Shown here in pieces: positions 1-13,442 of a stretch of 64,000 nucleotides of DNA. How positions within the stretch are numbered: the first letter of the stretch is position 1; every line of letters starts with the position of its first letter. Source of the DNA: Thysanoteuthis rhombus (Eukaryota > Mollusca > Cephalopoda > Oegopsida > Thysanoteuthidae); contig OY735213.1 in assembly GCA_963457665.1 (NCBI GenBank), positions 48,601,785 through 48,665,784 on the forward strand, read 5' to 3'. The notes beneath the pieces are model-generated. The model was not told the origin of the DNA and searched no databases. It saw only the letters and a list, made by a program, of their open reading frames with translations. A program made the translations under genes and the position numbers.

Positions 1-469
1 GCTTATTAAGCTATGTATAGATTTTAGAAGTATCTCCAATTACCTCTGTGTATAAGTAACTCAGTGTGTACATTTAAAAATCTCTCCCCATGCCTTTTAA
101 ATTTTGTTTTAATTTAGTTCTCTATGGTGTCCTCGCTTCTCTATAGAAGGCTCTGTCCAGGTGTTTGTCCTCAAATTATTTCTCTGGTGTTCCAAGTCTG
201 ATTCACTTGAAACTCGATAGATAGGTGTTTCTTGACAAGGTTCTTCTTACCTAAATATAATCTTTCACTCAGGGTCATGTGATCTGCTAATAATGTCATT
301 TAAACTTTGTTTTAAAATCGTTTTTTTTAGCTATTTCATGTCAGATTTACTTGGATCTTTATGGGAAGGTGTTCCTTGATAAGATACTTTAATTAACTTG
401 TACTCTGGCTCACATGAACTGGCTATAATGGCATTTAAACTTTATATGGTATGCCTCATTGAACTTTCG

Positions 470-525
470 GTTCTTGTTAGTGTTTGACATTGGGAGTGGT
501 ATGCGCTCTCTGAGTGTTCTCCATA
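470..525 (+). repeat. R8 ancient repeat, end fragment
   Basis: tgacattgggagtggtatgc followed by gctctctgagtg, the typical end of a repeat found widely in animal genomes (inference from memory). Only this end is preserved clearly. Confidence 0.5.
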
Positions 526-1378
526 TGTTCTACAGTTGGAAGTTTTTTAACCATTGCGTAGCTGAACTCTTTTTATGCTGCTTCCTCAGTTCTCTTAGGA
601 TTTCATCTTGTGGCCCAGAAAACTATTTTATTATGATATTTTAATTGAAAAAAAAAAAAAATTCTCATTATTTTGTTATGCTCAATTCACATCATATGAG
701 TTTTGAGATTCCTCTCAAGAGGACTTGATATTAAAAAATAAAAGCCGAAAGGAGTTTTTTCACTTAATCTCCTATTCCAGACATTTCCTTAAAAGAGTCC
801 TTGGATAAAAATAACCCCTATCCCTGTAAGAAAAAACAAATATAAAACGATAGACTGACAAACATTTCAATGCATGTAACTGCAATAACTAATTCTCAAG
901 AGGGATGATTATGATATCAAATTTCTTTATATATTGTTAATGAGTCTCTTATTGTTAAAGAGAAATACACTGTTATAAGACCCATTATAACGTGGCTTGA
1001 TATAATGTGGCATTGCTTATAATGCAGTTTGAGCTTAGACCGGAATTTTCAAAACGTTAAATTTGGCTCTCAAAATAATAGTTAAATATAAAAACTGCAT
1101 TGAGGGAATGTGTTGGACAAAAACATTTCAGTAGTCAATTAACAAAAACTCTTTCATAGAAAAAAAATTATTAACATATTGTAAAATTCTTCCTTTAGAT
1201 ACTTGTATTTAAGCTTTATCAAAATGTGCCCTTCTGGTGAGGTGACATGAATCAAATTTTTTTTTATCTATCTGCTGGACCAATATCACCCTACTCCCAT
1301 CCCCACAGTTTTCTGTAAAATTTGACTGTTGCCAATACTACATTGATTTCTCCGTAATTTCTCTCTTATCCCTAACAT

Positions 1379-1953
1379 ATGTCAATCTATCTGTTTGAAA
1401 ATATATCTGCCAAGGAAGTTAGAAGAGGGTCTGTCTATCTGTTAGTCCACACAGTATCTCCAAAAGTACTTTGTGAATTTTTGATTTTGTGGAAGAATGA
1501 AGCATGGACTACTCGAAGAGTTGATAGAATTTTGTGGCAGGTTCAGGGTTTTGTTTTCAATTGAGAGATATGTTTGTGATTCTGCAGGGCAGTCCATGAA
1601 AAGAGGAAACAAAGAACAACAAAAATGGGACAGCTAATAATAATGGTAGCTCTGCATTTTAAGGGAAGTAGCTAAATATTTTTTACATGAAGTTTTCTCC
1701 CTTGTGATTTAATTTTTTTTTTTCTGCATTTATATATTCCTTCATGTTTGTCCATGCAATATCTTGAAAAACTCTGAAAGAACTTTGATATTTTGTGAAA
1801 GGGTCATAGGACTTACGTAGGATTGACAAAATTTTGGGGTGGAAATTTTTTTAAGATGCCCTCCCCCCTGCATCTTCACTATATATGAATTGATTTTCAT
1901 TCAATATTTAGTGACAATGACATTGGCAGTGTTATGCGGTCTCTGAGTTTTTT
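1379..1953 (+). repeat. R8 ancient repeat, two partial copies
   Basis: gtccacacagtatctccaaa (1447), then gttgatagaattttgtggca; and gtccatgcaatatcttgaaa (1750), gattgacaaaattttggggt, then attggcagtgttatgcggtc with tctgag (1922). The order is that of the 2262-2422 copy. Confidence 0.6.
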
Positions 1954-2261
1954 TTAGTGATATTTACTAATCTCTAATCGAAGACTACAAGTATTATTGA
2001 CAATCTTTAAAAAAATGACTGACATTTAAGACCAGATTACAGCATTTTGTTGTGGTTTTTTATTTAGAAAATCATTTTTCTAGGATTGTTAGTCGTTTTT
2101 GTACTCACCTGGTTATTTTTTCTCCCCTTACCAATGAAGTTGGAGAAGTATATGCGTTTGGTTATATGGTTTGGTAAAATTTTGGAGCAAACTTTGGAAT
2201 TTTAGGATTGAGAGTGATATTTTTCCATTTTTTTTTCTTCCATACATTTTTGTACATGCTC

Positions 2262-2422
2262 ATTATTATCCACACAATATCTCCAAAATTTCTCAATGAA
2301 TTTCAATGAAATTTTGTGGACAATGAGCTATGGAATAAGTGATTGAATTTGGGGGCAGATACATTCACAATTACTTCCCTTGGCAATGGTATGAGTGAAG
2401 GCATGCACTCTCTGAGTGCTGT
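2262..2422 (+). repeat. R8 ancient repeat, best copy
   Basis: cacacaatatctccaaaatt, tgaatttcaatgaaattttg, gattgaatttgggggcagat, and the end ttggcaatggtatg with gcactctctgagtgc at 2405-2419, a perfect 6+3+6 inverted repeat. Confidence 0.7.
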
Positions 2423-3885
2423 TTTGTTTTTAACTGTATTCTTTTCAAGAAGAAAAATCAAATGGTTTTAACTCAGTAAATTCTGAGTCTGGAGGCTTCT
2501 TATAGTACTTGTTTTTTTAGATACAAAATAAATTTCTCTGATACTAAGGAGATAAAGTTAGTTTAAATTGTCATTATTTAAACATGGTGAAAATCAGTTA
2601 TTTATCATACCTAATTTGGACACTAAGATGCTTTTTGTACAGGTATGCCTTTATTACTGTGATTGATTTGTTCCTTAATTTTCTATATTGTCCAAAGTCT
2701 TATAATTCAATGTGGTTTTTTTTTCCAACTTATACTTACATCAATTTGCTCAGCCTAAATTACTGTATTACATCAAAACTGCACAATTCAAGGTATTGCT
2801 GTATCTTGAATTAAGTGAAATCAATGTGCCTGAAGCTCCTTTCACTGTGCTTATTAGTTACTAACAGGATACTTGTTCCTAAGAATAGCCAGTGACCTAG
2901 AGAGGAAATAATTACATCCAGACAATTGAAGGCTTGAGCTAAAATTCATAACAAATAACCAACACAATCAGTCTAGAAGTTATTGGAAGTGCTTTTAGTT
3001 GTATGATCTTGGAAGTCTATTTCTTTGTGATTCATACACAGGCAAAATTTCCCAAAGGCCTTTATAAAACCAATTTGTTTACAAAAATACCAGATAGTTG
3101 TCGACATGACTATTTAGATATCATTTCTCTAACCGATATGATTATTTCAAAAACATCAGATAAAATACAATAGTAACCAATGATTAAATTAAAGATTATA
3201 CTGCAGGTGTATGCGAAAACTGTCTGGAAATTATGTAGACATTTTGAATATCTTGAGAACTGGTTGCGTGGCTTTGATGTTACTTGACAAACAATTAGAA
3301 TAGATTTTACTGCTCAAGTATGAGCTGACCCTCTTCCTTATAGTTACTCAATTACCAGTGTGATGGCATTGAATGAGCCTTTGTATTGTCTGACTGAGTG
3401 TGCCCATTCTTCATGTCTTGTGCTGGGGGGGGAGGGGTTCACCTTCCTCACAGTTCAGATTTGGCTCCCTGTGACATATAATCCTTTGTTGTTGAAAGGG
3501 AAGAGATTGCTGACTGTTGACTAGATTAAAGAGAATACTACAAGATAGCTGATGTCAATCCTGGGAGAGGACTTTTCAGACTGTTTTCAGAAGTGGAAGT
3601 GATGCTGGGATAAGTATTTGAGGTCCCAAGGTTAGTACTTTGTAAAGATACTGAGGAAGCATTGTCCTAGGTAGGCTATTTCTTCTGGTTGATGTTGAAT
3701 GACAGGATACTTCCTGACAGACCTTGTATGTTATTGTATCTGCATTAAATCATTGAATATGAAATTAGTTACACAATAAGAATTATTTGATGGATCTGAA
3801 TGGAAACAAGGAAGTTGAATCCTATGTGGAACCCTGTACAACTATGTACAATATAGTTTTCATATGAACCTAATCATATTAGAAT

Positions 3886-4343
3886 GACAGGTTTGGTTGG
3901 TCACTCAATAGTAACCATCATGTAACCAATATCCTTTGGCTACATACCGTGTTGAGGGTGATTTATTGAAAATATTGGAAAAAAAGGGGTGATCAATGAA
4001 TATGTTACTTCACGCCTTTTTGGGACAATGATCGCAAAAATTAAAAAAAAAAAAATAGGCACACAGAAACCAAGGAATTAATTTAGTGTAAACCTACATT
4101 GTAAATCAAAACTCTCCACTAAGAATCTACTTTGGGGAGAAATTAAAAAAAAAAACAAAACTGTTTTTTCTTGACATAAGAAGGGAGCAACATTTAAATT
4201 TTCAACCCTCTAGCTACAGTGGTGCAGCTTCTATATATCATACTTACATACATACATACATACATACACAGCCAGTCAGCCCAGCTTGAAAACCAAGATA
4301 ACCCATGTTGACAGTTTTGGTTGACAGTTTCTAACTGTTAATT
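3886..4343 (+). repeat. R1 repeat, full-length-like copy a
   Basis: This is one of about eleven copies of an unclassified roughly 400-460 bp family. Landmarks in order are ggttggtcactcaatag, the ggggtgatcaatgaa box, an AT-rich middle with cattgtaaat, a ccctctagct box, then gttgacagttttggttgac at the end. A short (CATA)n run sits at 4248-4268. No open frame, tRNA-like head or poly-A tail is seen, so class is unknown. Confidence 0.75.
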
Positions 4344-4539
4344 TGCCATGTGGCCAATAATGTATGGGGCTAATGCCTTAACAAAAAAATTTAAGAGGGA
4401 TAAAGGTTGCTTTACTTCAGAGCTTAAAAATAGAATCTAAATTTGAGTCATACATTGTAGAATTGAATTCCTTATTTTCATTGGCTTATTCAGATAGTGA
4501 ACTGTTTCATGTGCTAAATTTGAAGAATTTGACTGTTAA

Positions 4540-4700
4540 AGCAAGAGGAATAACTTCTGATTAAAGTCCTTTCCCTTGCACTTTCTGATAATTTTAAGAT
4601 TTGAAAAAAAATTATCCAACTCTTCAAAGAATTCCATTTTTTAAAATTCTATTCTTCAAATAGTTCCATGGTGAATTTCAAGTGGTCTATATATCTGAAA
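4540..4700 (-). repeat. C-family fragment (reverse, diverged)
   Basis: gaggaataacttctgattaa, atagttccatggtgaatttc and aagtggtctatatatctgaa follow the order of 57295-57470 at lower similarity. Confidence 0.5.
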
Positions 4701-6657
4701 GTTGAAATGTAAAAGATGGTTACTTCAGGGATTTGTAGCTATGGTTCCAGTGAAAGAGCATGGTTTGATTTCATCAAGTGGAATTAATGTGCATATTTTT
4801 CTCCTATTTCCACTGCAATTTGATTCAGAAGAAAACTTTTCTAATAATACTCTGTGTATTTGTACATTTATTTTTTGTCTGTAAAACCTCAAATCAAATG
4901 TATTATAAAATGTAAAAATTCATTCTCATATCACTTCAGCTGAGCCTGTGATTAGAACAGTGTTGCCTATCTAGTGCTTTTTGCACTAAATTCTGCTTGT
5001 TAATTGTTTTGACAGTATGAAGAAATGCTATATTAGCTGGGGAGTGCTTAAACATTCGTGACATTTTTGGTGTGTGTTTCTGACCATTTTTTTAGTATCT
5101 AGTTGGTGTATTTTATCCATTTTCGGCAATTTTTAGCTATTGTTTTATTTAACGTAGTACTCTTTAACAGTCAAACTAGCATGAAAATATTTTTTGAGTG
5201 GGCAACATTTGGCACAGGCATTCTTGTCATATGCAAGCATCTCGAGTGGAATCTTTACTCAACTATTTTGATTCTTGCCTTAAATTTCTTGTTGCTTGAA
5301 CTTTGCTCTAGATGTAACCCCTTAAAAAAGAAATCTCTCACCCTAGCCCTTGCCAGGCTGCAATTTCGCCCCTTGTTTCTAAAGTTGATGTCATTGGCAT
5401 AATAAGGAGGATAGACGTAGAGTTTGAAGATTAAAAAAATTATCAGACCTAGAGCTTTCGATTGATATCAATTCCACTGAGATTTAACAGAAATCTGAAG
5501 ATCAAATCAGAAAGATAATTTGGAGTCACTTTTGAGAGACACTGTATTTTGGAATTATGTATGTGAAGTATGAAAATTGTATCTCTTAGATATGAACGAA
5601 TATATAGCATGACATGTTTTGTGTGTTACAAAGCAATGGACATAGACGTCTATATAAAAAGATTTAAATCTATTTATGCAAAGAGCAAGGATTATATTCA
5701 GCCTTTTTGGCTTTTGTCAGTTTGAAAAATAGCTTCAGATAGGATGCATAGTAATTTGGATGGGTGTTAACATTTTCTTTTGAAATAAAACTCTGAATTA
5801 TCTGATATTCTCCAATAAAATTGGTGTATTACAGGGATATCATATTAAAATCTGCCTTCTATCTTGCAAATCACATTGAAATGAAGATATGAATTTAAAT
5901 TTCAGCTTTTCTTAAAAGATAGAGTTTGAAATCCAATTAATAATAATCTAATACTACAAAGACGGGTATATGTTTGTTTCATTGTTGCATAGACGCTCAA
6001 ACAGCTGTACCCTACATATGTACAAGTGAAACTCCACCCCAGAATTAACATTGAATAGGTGGTGCTGACCTATAAAGGTCTATCTTGGATCAAGTCAATT
6101 TTGGCATTTTCAAATCTAAGGTAGACTTATGTTTGAATTTTTTCATATATGGAGGCCTGAGGGGAAGGAAGAAGTGGGTGTGCATGAGCATAACCCCTTC
6201 GTTAATTAATTTTTTGACATCTCTATAAATAGAATTTGCTCTCTTGTGTTATTATATTTCACATTTTTTTTGTGTATGTTTCAGCTAGAAATAAGGATAA
6301 TAATCATACAATCCAGAGCATAAGACTGAATTTGATTATTGTGAACAGAGAGAGAAAAAAATGGAGCATGAAGGTGATGGTTTTATCAATAGTTGTTAGA
6401 GCTCTGGCAGCAAACCCGTAAAACCTTGTAGAAAAAAAAAAAAAAAAAAAAAGGCAGGCAGGCACAACCGCAAATTTGATGAAGAATCAAAAGCATATGG
6501 ACAATTGTAGTTCTGGAAAGAGCTAGGATACCAGGGAGGGTGTTCGAGTATTGAGGAAACTTACTGTTACTTAATCTCTTGCATAAACCATCATTTGCTA
6601 TTTATTATGTGAAAAAAATCACTCAATGATAATGATGATACTCCTTCTCCTCCATCA

Positions 6658-7000
6658 AAGTCAATAATTGGACTAACCATAGCGTCAAAATTTGAAGTCA
6701 TGTAAAAAAAATTCCATCAAGGAATACATGTGGTCAGAATGAATTCTATTTATGATATCACTGGCGTTTTCCAATGGGAAAACATCTAAGATAGTGTAAA
6801 TAAAAAAGTCAAGAATCAAAATGTTATTATTAAACCCATCTGAATAAGACCTAAAAGCTTTTTTTTTTTTACGGAAAATAACAATTGAATATTTTTAGAA
6901 TATTTGTAGTAGAATACTGATGCCAATTTTCAAGTCTGTAGGCAAAATGGTATGGCCAGGAGCCCTAGAAGAAACAAGCAAACTTGAAAAAAAGGATGTA
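6658..7000 (+). repeat. R5 repeat, copy 1
   Basis: One of three forward copies of about 310-385 bp. Shared boxes are tcaataattg, atttgaagtcatgtaaa, attctatttatgatatcact, gatgccaattttcaagtctg and atggtatggccagga. Unclassified, non-coding. Confidence 0.75.
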
Positions 7001-7731
7001 ACCCTTAATGATAATGATAATAGATTTTACTCGCTGGTATAGACGTTCAAGGTTGTTCACATTTTAAGACTGATTTTTATTTCAACTCTTTGAACACATC
7101 CATATGATTCAAGAAAAAGCCATGATTGCATGCAAAATGAAAAGAATAGATTTTCTCATCAATTCTACAAATGAAACATTCTGGAAGATTTTTTTCCCTT
7201 TGTGTCTCTTAAAATATCACTAAAAGTGGCTGACTATCAATGAGTCAATAATCAGTGAATACGTAAAAGAAATATCTCTCCTGACAGCAGCTGAGAAGTT
7301 AATTTCCTCATCAATTTTTGAGGTTATAATTTAATGGTTACCTGACATGACCAATTAATGTCTGACTGCTGGTAACATGTGTTACTGGGTTAGAGGAAAG
7401 ATTTTCTTTCAGTTGTGTGCTTGGGCCAGTTCCAGCCCACGCTGTCTCCTGAATACAATTTTATTTTTGTTTTTCCCCTGTCAATGCCAGGAATTCCTAT
7501 TAGTACTTTTATATAAATCTCTGCTGTCAGTGTGCAGCAGGAATCCCTGCATAGCTTTGAGAAAAAGATAGATGCTCATTTGACAATTCTGGAATAAAAC
7601 ATATTCTTTAATTAATGTCTTCTTATGCAATGCCGACATGGATGGAGGTGCTGTGAGCCAAAAGATATGGTTATTTGAAGAGATCTGTTTACTGACTGGC
7701 ATCAAGACTGTGGCTTGGTTTTTTGGATGTC

Positions 7732-7800
7732 TCTGTGGTGTGATCAGTAGAGTGTCCAACAGCCAGTCGGTATGTCACACATTCGAATCTGAGTACGGTC
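7732..7800 (+). mobile_element. Possible tRNA-derived sequence
   Basis: tgtgatcagtagagtgtc followed about 35 bases later by acattcgaatctgagta resembles the A and B boxes of a tRNA. No matching second copy with clear ends was found, so this is tentative. Confidence 0.3.
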
Positions 7801-8079
7801 ACAATAAAATCTCATTGCTTCTATTTCAATCATTAGTGCAAACAGTTACAGACCACCAAATTTATATTTATGGTGATTTCCATGCATTGTTTACAGATAA
7901 TTGATTTTGTATGATTATATTTGGATTGATTCAGTGGCTTGGCAAGTGTTTTCAGCACCTGGGGGCTAAGACAGTGCCTTGGGGAACTTGGTTCATATCC
8001 GAGGGGAAGGCATAAAAAGCCATAGGAAATTTTGTGCCGTGGGGAACGATAACCCCCTCTGTTCTGCCTCTGGATTGCT

Positions 8080-8225
8080 CTATGAAATTAATTGCGGATG
8101 TCCTCCTTTTCTGCTTAATCACATTTCAACCTACTCTATTCATAGAAAAGTTCCATTATTTTTTATTGTACTCACAAGAGTTCCACTGTCAATAGGAGCG
8201 GTTTATGAGTGTAAGAGTTATTGTT
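8080..8225 (-). repeat. C-family fragment (reverse)
   Basis: tattcatagaaaagttccat and gcggtttatgagtgtaagag match the reverse C-family end. The inner part is diverged. Confidence 0.45.
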
Positions 8226-9204
8226 TTCATTTTTGGTTTTTATCCCCAACTGCAGATGCCAGATCAAGTGGTAACTTTCATAGCAAAGGATTCTTATCAT
8301 GAAATTCCATTCTGTGAAAGGTCTCAATTGCCAAAATGAGAATCTCTTAGCAAAATATTTTCAGGTTGCAAGAAATGAAAACTACTGAATTTCGTACAGT
8401 TGTCCAGAATCATCTAGATTTCATTTATAATTATCTAGATTCATATCTAGACAGACAGATGGATATTTGGTGAATTATGTTAAAAAAAATTATACTATTA
8501 AATGTTTATTTGTATTTATCCATTATTTAGAAAGCAATTATTACATTATTTACCAGGTTGTTATTAAGGTTTTAGGCTCCGATGATTTTATTGGGAACAA
8601 ATCAATGAAATCTCATAGGTTTAGTTATTCACTTAATGGATTTTTCATCTAACGAGATGTTTTGTGGAACAGATTGTTCTCCTCTCGAGGTATCACTGTA
8701 GGATTTTGTTATGCCATCATAATTTATGATGCTTGAAAAGTATTACTCATCTTGTAACAATTTCTGAACAACAGATGATCCAATACCTTTTTCATACTCC
8801 ATTTGAATTTAAAAGTGGACTCTTAGATTTCTTGTGTCAACTCATGCTAGTTCATTATGTAGCCACTGATGGTATTTTGTTGAGTTATCTATTATTTGTT
8901 TATACTGCAGTGGTGGATACTGCTCCATCGATTTTGTGAAGTTCCTAGTCTAATTTGTTTACATTTACCGCAATGGCTTTCAAGTACAGGTGTCAGTGGT
9001 TGTATGGAGTGCCAGAAAAAGTCCATATCAGTGTAAGAAGGGATAAAAGTGTTGAGAAAATTCAATATTATGTCACATAGGGAGTTGTGGTAACTCAAAA
9101 TTCCCTGCAAGTTCTGTATTGAATTTGTTTAATTAATATACCTGTATCTGTTTCATTGATATTATTGAATCGTACCATTTATATTAAAGTATTGCATATA
9201 ACAA

Positions 9205-9545
9205 TAGTTCTCAGACTTTTTTGAATCATGGCACTTTTAGTCTACCAGGAATTTTTGCATGGCATTTCAAGTTGAAAAATACTGATGGCATATACATCCA
9301 TGTGCCTCTGCATTTGGTTTGTGATGTATCATCACTTTTATAATTCTTTATTAATATTTGATAAAAACTTTTCCATTTGTACAAAGACAAAGACTACAAT
9401 TTTGAAGAAATATTGATTTTTGAATCAACTGTAATTTTTACCATCAAATTGGTAGTATTATTAAATTTTCAAATGCTAGGATGCCCCTTGAAAGTAACCA
9501 TGGCTCCCAGGGGTGCCACAGTGCATACTTCATAAATCACTGGTA
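9205..9545 (+). mobile_element. hAT-like MITE
   Basis: It begins caatagttctcagacttttt and tgaatcatggca, and ends gctcccaggggtgccacagt then aaatcactggt. The ends follow the c.gtggttctcaaact...catggcacc pattern of non-autonomous hAT elements known from many animals. It carries no transposase. Confidence 0.5.
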
Positions 9546-10059
9546 TGTTACCATTTGATTCATATTTGATAATGCAAATTTCTATCTGCCATAATACTTT
9601 AGAGATATGATATGTGCATAATAAGTGGGTGTGGGGTATTTTATTGAATCCTTATTACATGACCTCTGTTGGTCCATCGGAATGGATAATCCATTATGGT
9701 TCTGGAACCAAGGGTGCCAAAAAAAAATCATTGGTTCACCTACAACATCCTTTGACTTTGAGTTAATTCCTCGAGGAAAACTTGCAACATATTTTTTTGC
9801 ATTTCTGTTACAACTGCTGCGAATCATGAATTTGAGAGTTAATCTGTGAAGATCATCTTAATGTATAGAGAGTTGAAATCATCAAATATCTCTCTCCTGC
9901 ATTCTCCTTTTTATTCATTCATTTCTTGCTTTGGTTTGTGGCATTTTCTTTCTATTTTGAATTAGATATGAATTCTTAATTTATAAAATAAAGAAAAATA
10001 TATTTGTATAGATTGATAAATAGGTGTGTGTAAGAAAATCGAATGATATATTGTTCACT

Positions 10060-10350
10060 TGTCAAATAAATTCCCAAGATATAAGACCCCTATTAGGATA
10101 TGCAGTGTAAGCATGATCCCCACACTACAAAAACGGTTTAAAAGAATTGGAAAATATCCAGAGAAGAGCAACAAAACTTGTTCCAGACCAAAAAAAAACC
10201 ACTCCTATGGAGAAAGACTTGAAAAAAAAAATCAAAACTAGCAACAATAGAAGGAAGAAGACATGATACAAACATTGATATAATACAAGGCATCAACCAA
10301 TCACAGCTAAAGAAATTCTTTATAATGAATAAAAGAAAAAAAAATATATA
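10060..10350 (+). mobile_element. CR1-like LINE relic with frameshifts
   Basis: Reading across frames gives fragments such as TLQKRFKRIGK, IQRRATKLVPDQ, YGERL and ATIEGRRHDTNIDIIQGI. This resembles the end of the RT region of CR1/Jockey-type elements (Y..Y..RIE.VQRRATK). At least two frame changes and an A-rich composition show it is decayed. Class assignment is from motif memory only. Confidence 0.6.
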
Positions 10351-10779
10351 CGTATATAATGAACATTGCAAAATAAATTAAAGAAGGGGCTTCTTCTTGC
10401 AAAGAGTTGGCTACAATTGGAAAAAATTAATGGATCAAGATAAAAAATTAAAAAAAGAAACTAAAACAGCTTTAAAAATGAATATAATAGTTATGTCACT
10501 AAGGGAAGGAAAAAAAAAAACAAATTAAAAATTTTTTGAAAAGGAAAACAAAAAAAGTGAAACACGCACAAAAATATGTGCATAACTTTTACTCGCTATG
10601 TATCTTATCTTATCCGAGACATTAAAATTCAGCCATCAATCATGTGGGAAAGGCAATCAATTGTAACACCTGTACTGGTGGTCGACTTTATTGTTGCTGA
10701 CAGTGTTGGCAGTTGTAGAAAATTGAATACTTGAATAATAAAATATCTCCTTTGTTATGCATATCTTTTGGAACACACA

Positions 10780-11146
10780 TACTTTATCAAGTATATAAGG
10801 CCACACCAATGGAGCCAGAGGGCTGAAAATTTAAAATTTACCTTTTTTTTTTTTTTTGAATGTCTAGAAAAAGTTATTTGTTTTCTCCCTCCCAATAGGT
10901 TTGAGTGGGGGTTGAGTTTATAATGTAAGTTCATTCTCTTGGCTTGACTCTTGCAGTGTTCATGTTTTTTTGTTTTTTTCAAATTTGAACTTTTTTATGA
11001 TCATGGCCCATAAAAGGCTGCAGAAATAATTTGTTCATTTATCAACCCTTTTTCCAATTTTTTAATTGATCACCCCATAACATGGCATGCTAACGAAAGA
11101 CATTGGTCATATGATGATCTCTATTGAACAACTAACCAGTCCTGAG
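10780..11146 (-). repeat. R1 repeat, copy b (reverse)
   Basis: Reverse-complement copy: it begins with gccacaccaatggagc and ggctgaaaattt, passes ttgatcacccc, and ends with aactaaccagtcc. It lies directly next to copy c in the same orientation, with only a few bases between them. Confidence 0.7.
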
Positions 11147-11149
11147 ATT

Positions 11150-11310
11150 AACAATTAGAAACTGTCAACCAAAACTGCCAACATGGGTTTTTTTCAGTTT
11201 TCAAATGATTCTGCTTGCATATCTATCTATCATGCACATAGGCCATACCAATGGAGCTAAAAGGCTGAAAATTCAAGTATTTACTCTTTATGTTTAGAAA
11301 GAGAATCCAT
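11150..11310 (-). repeat. R1 repeat, copy c (reverse, partial)
   Basis: It starts with attagaaactgtcaaccaaa, the reverse of the family end, then gccataccaatggagct and ggctgaaaattc. Similarity fades after about 11310, so only the 3' part of the family is present. Confidence 0.65.
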
Positions 11311-11427
11311 GTGCACCTTCAGCTCTAGTAGTATTCATGTCAAAGCTGACCACAAAAATGAAGTTATTTTTGAGGAAAAATTGTATTGCAAATAATTTTC
11401 CAACTACTTTCTGTACAGTTTTGTATT

Positions 11428-12235
11428 CATATCACTCAATAGAAACTGTCTTCAGCATCACACCTTGTTGAAATCAATTGAAATATTGGAAAAGACATGA
11501 TCAATGAATGAAGTTACTTTTCTTGCCTTTTGTTGGGCAGTGATCACTAAAACGTCTGTATTCCTTAAAAAGTGTAATATACAGGATATAAACTATATGA
11601 TCAATTTAGCATAAATGTACATTGTAAATTGAACCTCTCGACTATTTTGGGTGGAAATCTTAAAAAAATCAAAGAAATAAAGACATCATCATTATTGGTC
11701 TTTTATTGTCTATTGGACATAAACCTTTCCTAGGATTCATCAGACCTCTCTATCATGGACATCGCTAAGCCAATACTTTCTGAACCTGTCCATTTCATCT
11801 CACCATCTCATATTCTGCAGGTTCCGGTTCTGCATGTGATCTCTGGGGATCCATGTTGGGAGTTGTGATGTCCTTTGATTGTCTGCTATTCTTGCAACAT
11901 GGCCAGCTTATTGCCCTTTAAATTTCCTGATGGTTTCTATAATGTCTCAGACTCATGTTTTTCTCTCTCTAATATGCTGCGCTGTTTTGTGATCTCTTCA
12001 TGTGAGATAGAGTATGATTCTTTCATATGCGTGTTGCTAGGTTCTCAGTTTGAGGGTCAGTCTAAAAAAACATAATGAGGGATAAATGTTTAAATTTTCA
12101 GCCCTCTAGCTCCATTAGTTTGGCCTGTATATGCAACAAATCTATGGATTGATAGATCGCTGGTTTGGCAAAATCATTTAAAAACAGGAAAAAAAACACC
12201 TTTGTTGACAGTTTTGGTTGATGATTTCTAATGAA
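11428..12235 (+). repeat. R1 repeat, copy d, interrupted by an RTE-like insertion
   Basis: The head (tcactcaatagaaactgtc) to the AT-rich middle is at 11428-11682, and the rest (gagggataaatg, ccctctagctccatt, gttgacagttttggttgat) is at 12064-12235. The two halves are separated by about 381 bases that match the 3' end of the RTE-like element, so the LINE inserted after R1 did. Confidence 0.75.
11683..12063 (-). mobile_element. RTE-like LINE, 5'-truncated fragment inside an R1 copy
   Basis: On the minus strand this matches the C-terminal coding end of the same element as 54554-55094. Shared plus-strand boxes include ttgcaacatggccagc, catgtgatct.tgggg and gatccatgttg. The plus strand begins with catcatcattatt, the complement of a TGATGATG-type 3' tail. 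The frame is broken. It is flanked on both sides by R1 copy d. Confidence 0.8.
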
Positions 12236-13442
12236 ACGCAAATTCTGTCAAGGTCAATTCTTGTTAATCCGTAATCAAGTGAATGACCTAAACAGGATTA
12301 AGCTAATCCTTAATCTTTTTGTGTATACATGTATACATTGATTGGTGCAGTTGATTTGTTTCAAGCCTTTTCTATACTTTTTTTTATTAATTTTGAATAG
12401 CTTTTACCATCAACCTAACTTTCACTTGCTTTGTAATGGACCTTAATCCTTTGGTAATGATTAAACAGCGCAATCAGAACCTTTTGTGTACTGTTCTAGG
12501 TGTTATAACAGAAATTTTTTTTTCCCCGTTTATTCTGTTACATTAATTTGTTGAGCAATACCATAACCTTACTACATCCAAACCCGTACCAATCAAAACT
12601 GCATTATTCAAGGTATTTAGTATTTCTTTGCAAAGTGGGCTATCTAATTAGTAAACAACCACCATAATTACAATCCTCATTAATCTCTTTTATCAATGAT
12701 TAAACTGGTCAACCACAAATTTTTATCAGACATGTGTTGTTATGTACTTTATGATTCTGATTCTGGAAATGTAATCCTTTTCTTGTATCATGTATGGTTT
12801 TGGAAGATAAGATAAATGCTGTATTCTACTGTGTAACCCCTATAGAGCACGTTAGAGGTCCGAAAGCTCAACGTTTTTTGTTCTTCTGCATATAATCTAC
12901 TTTGAAGACCTTCTACGCAGTAATTTTGCACTTCTGCATTGAAAAGTTCTGACTACTACTAATCTTATTTTCATTCAAACTTGTTTGTAGCAAAACAAGA
13001 ACCAGAAGCTCAATAAGGTGTACACTGTGCAGTTTAAACACCATTATAACCAGATCACATGAACTTGAGTTGGAGATAATTTTAGTTAAGAAGAATCTTA
13101 TCAAGGAACACATTTTCACAAGGTTTCAGGTAAATTTGAGACAGCTGAGAAACAATATAGGGACAGACAGACAGATCAATGGAGAGAGCTTTTTATGTCG
13201 GTGAGGACACCTCTAAAAATGAGACGTGCTGAAGTGACTGTGTTGAAAATTGGTAAAAAAAAGTTGTCCTGCAAGCTTGATGTGACAAAGTTCAATTTTG
13301 TTGTATTGTTAGGGAAGTCTGATATATCTACTGAACGTGCAAGTGGCTGGATGGCTGACCACATGGACGATGTGACCAGTGAGCCGAGATCAAACTCCGG
13401 CAGAGGCAGTTGGCTTTCACTTTGGTTGATCCATGCCTAATC

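Noticed and set aside
5103..5402. Open frame of 99 codons
   Set aside because: No start context, domain or similarity; consistent with chance in AT-rich DNA.
7979..8302. Open frame of 107 codons
   Set aside because: It overlaps C-family repeat sequence and shows no similarity to a protein family.
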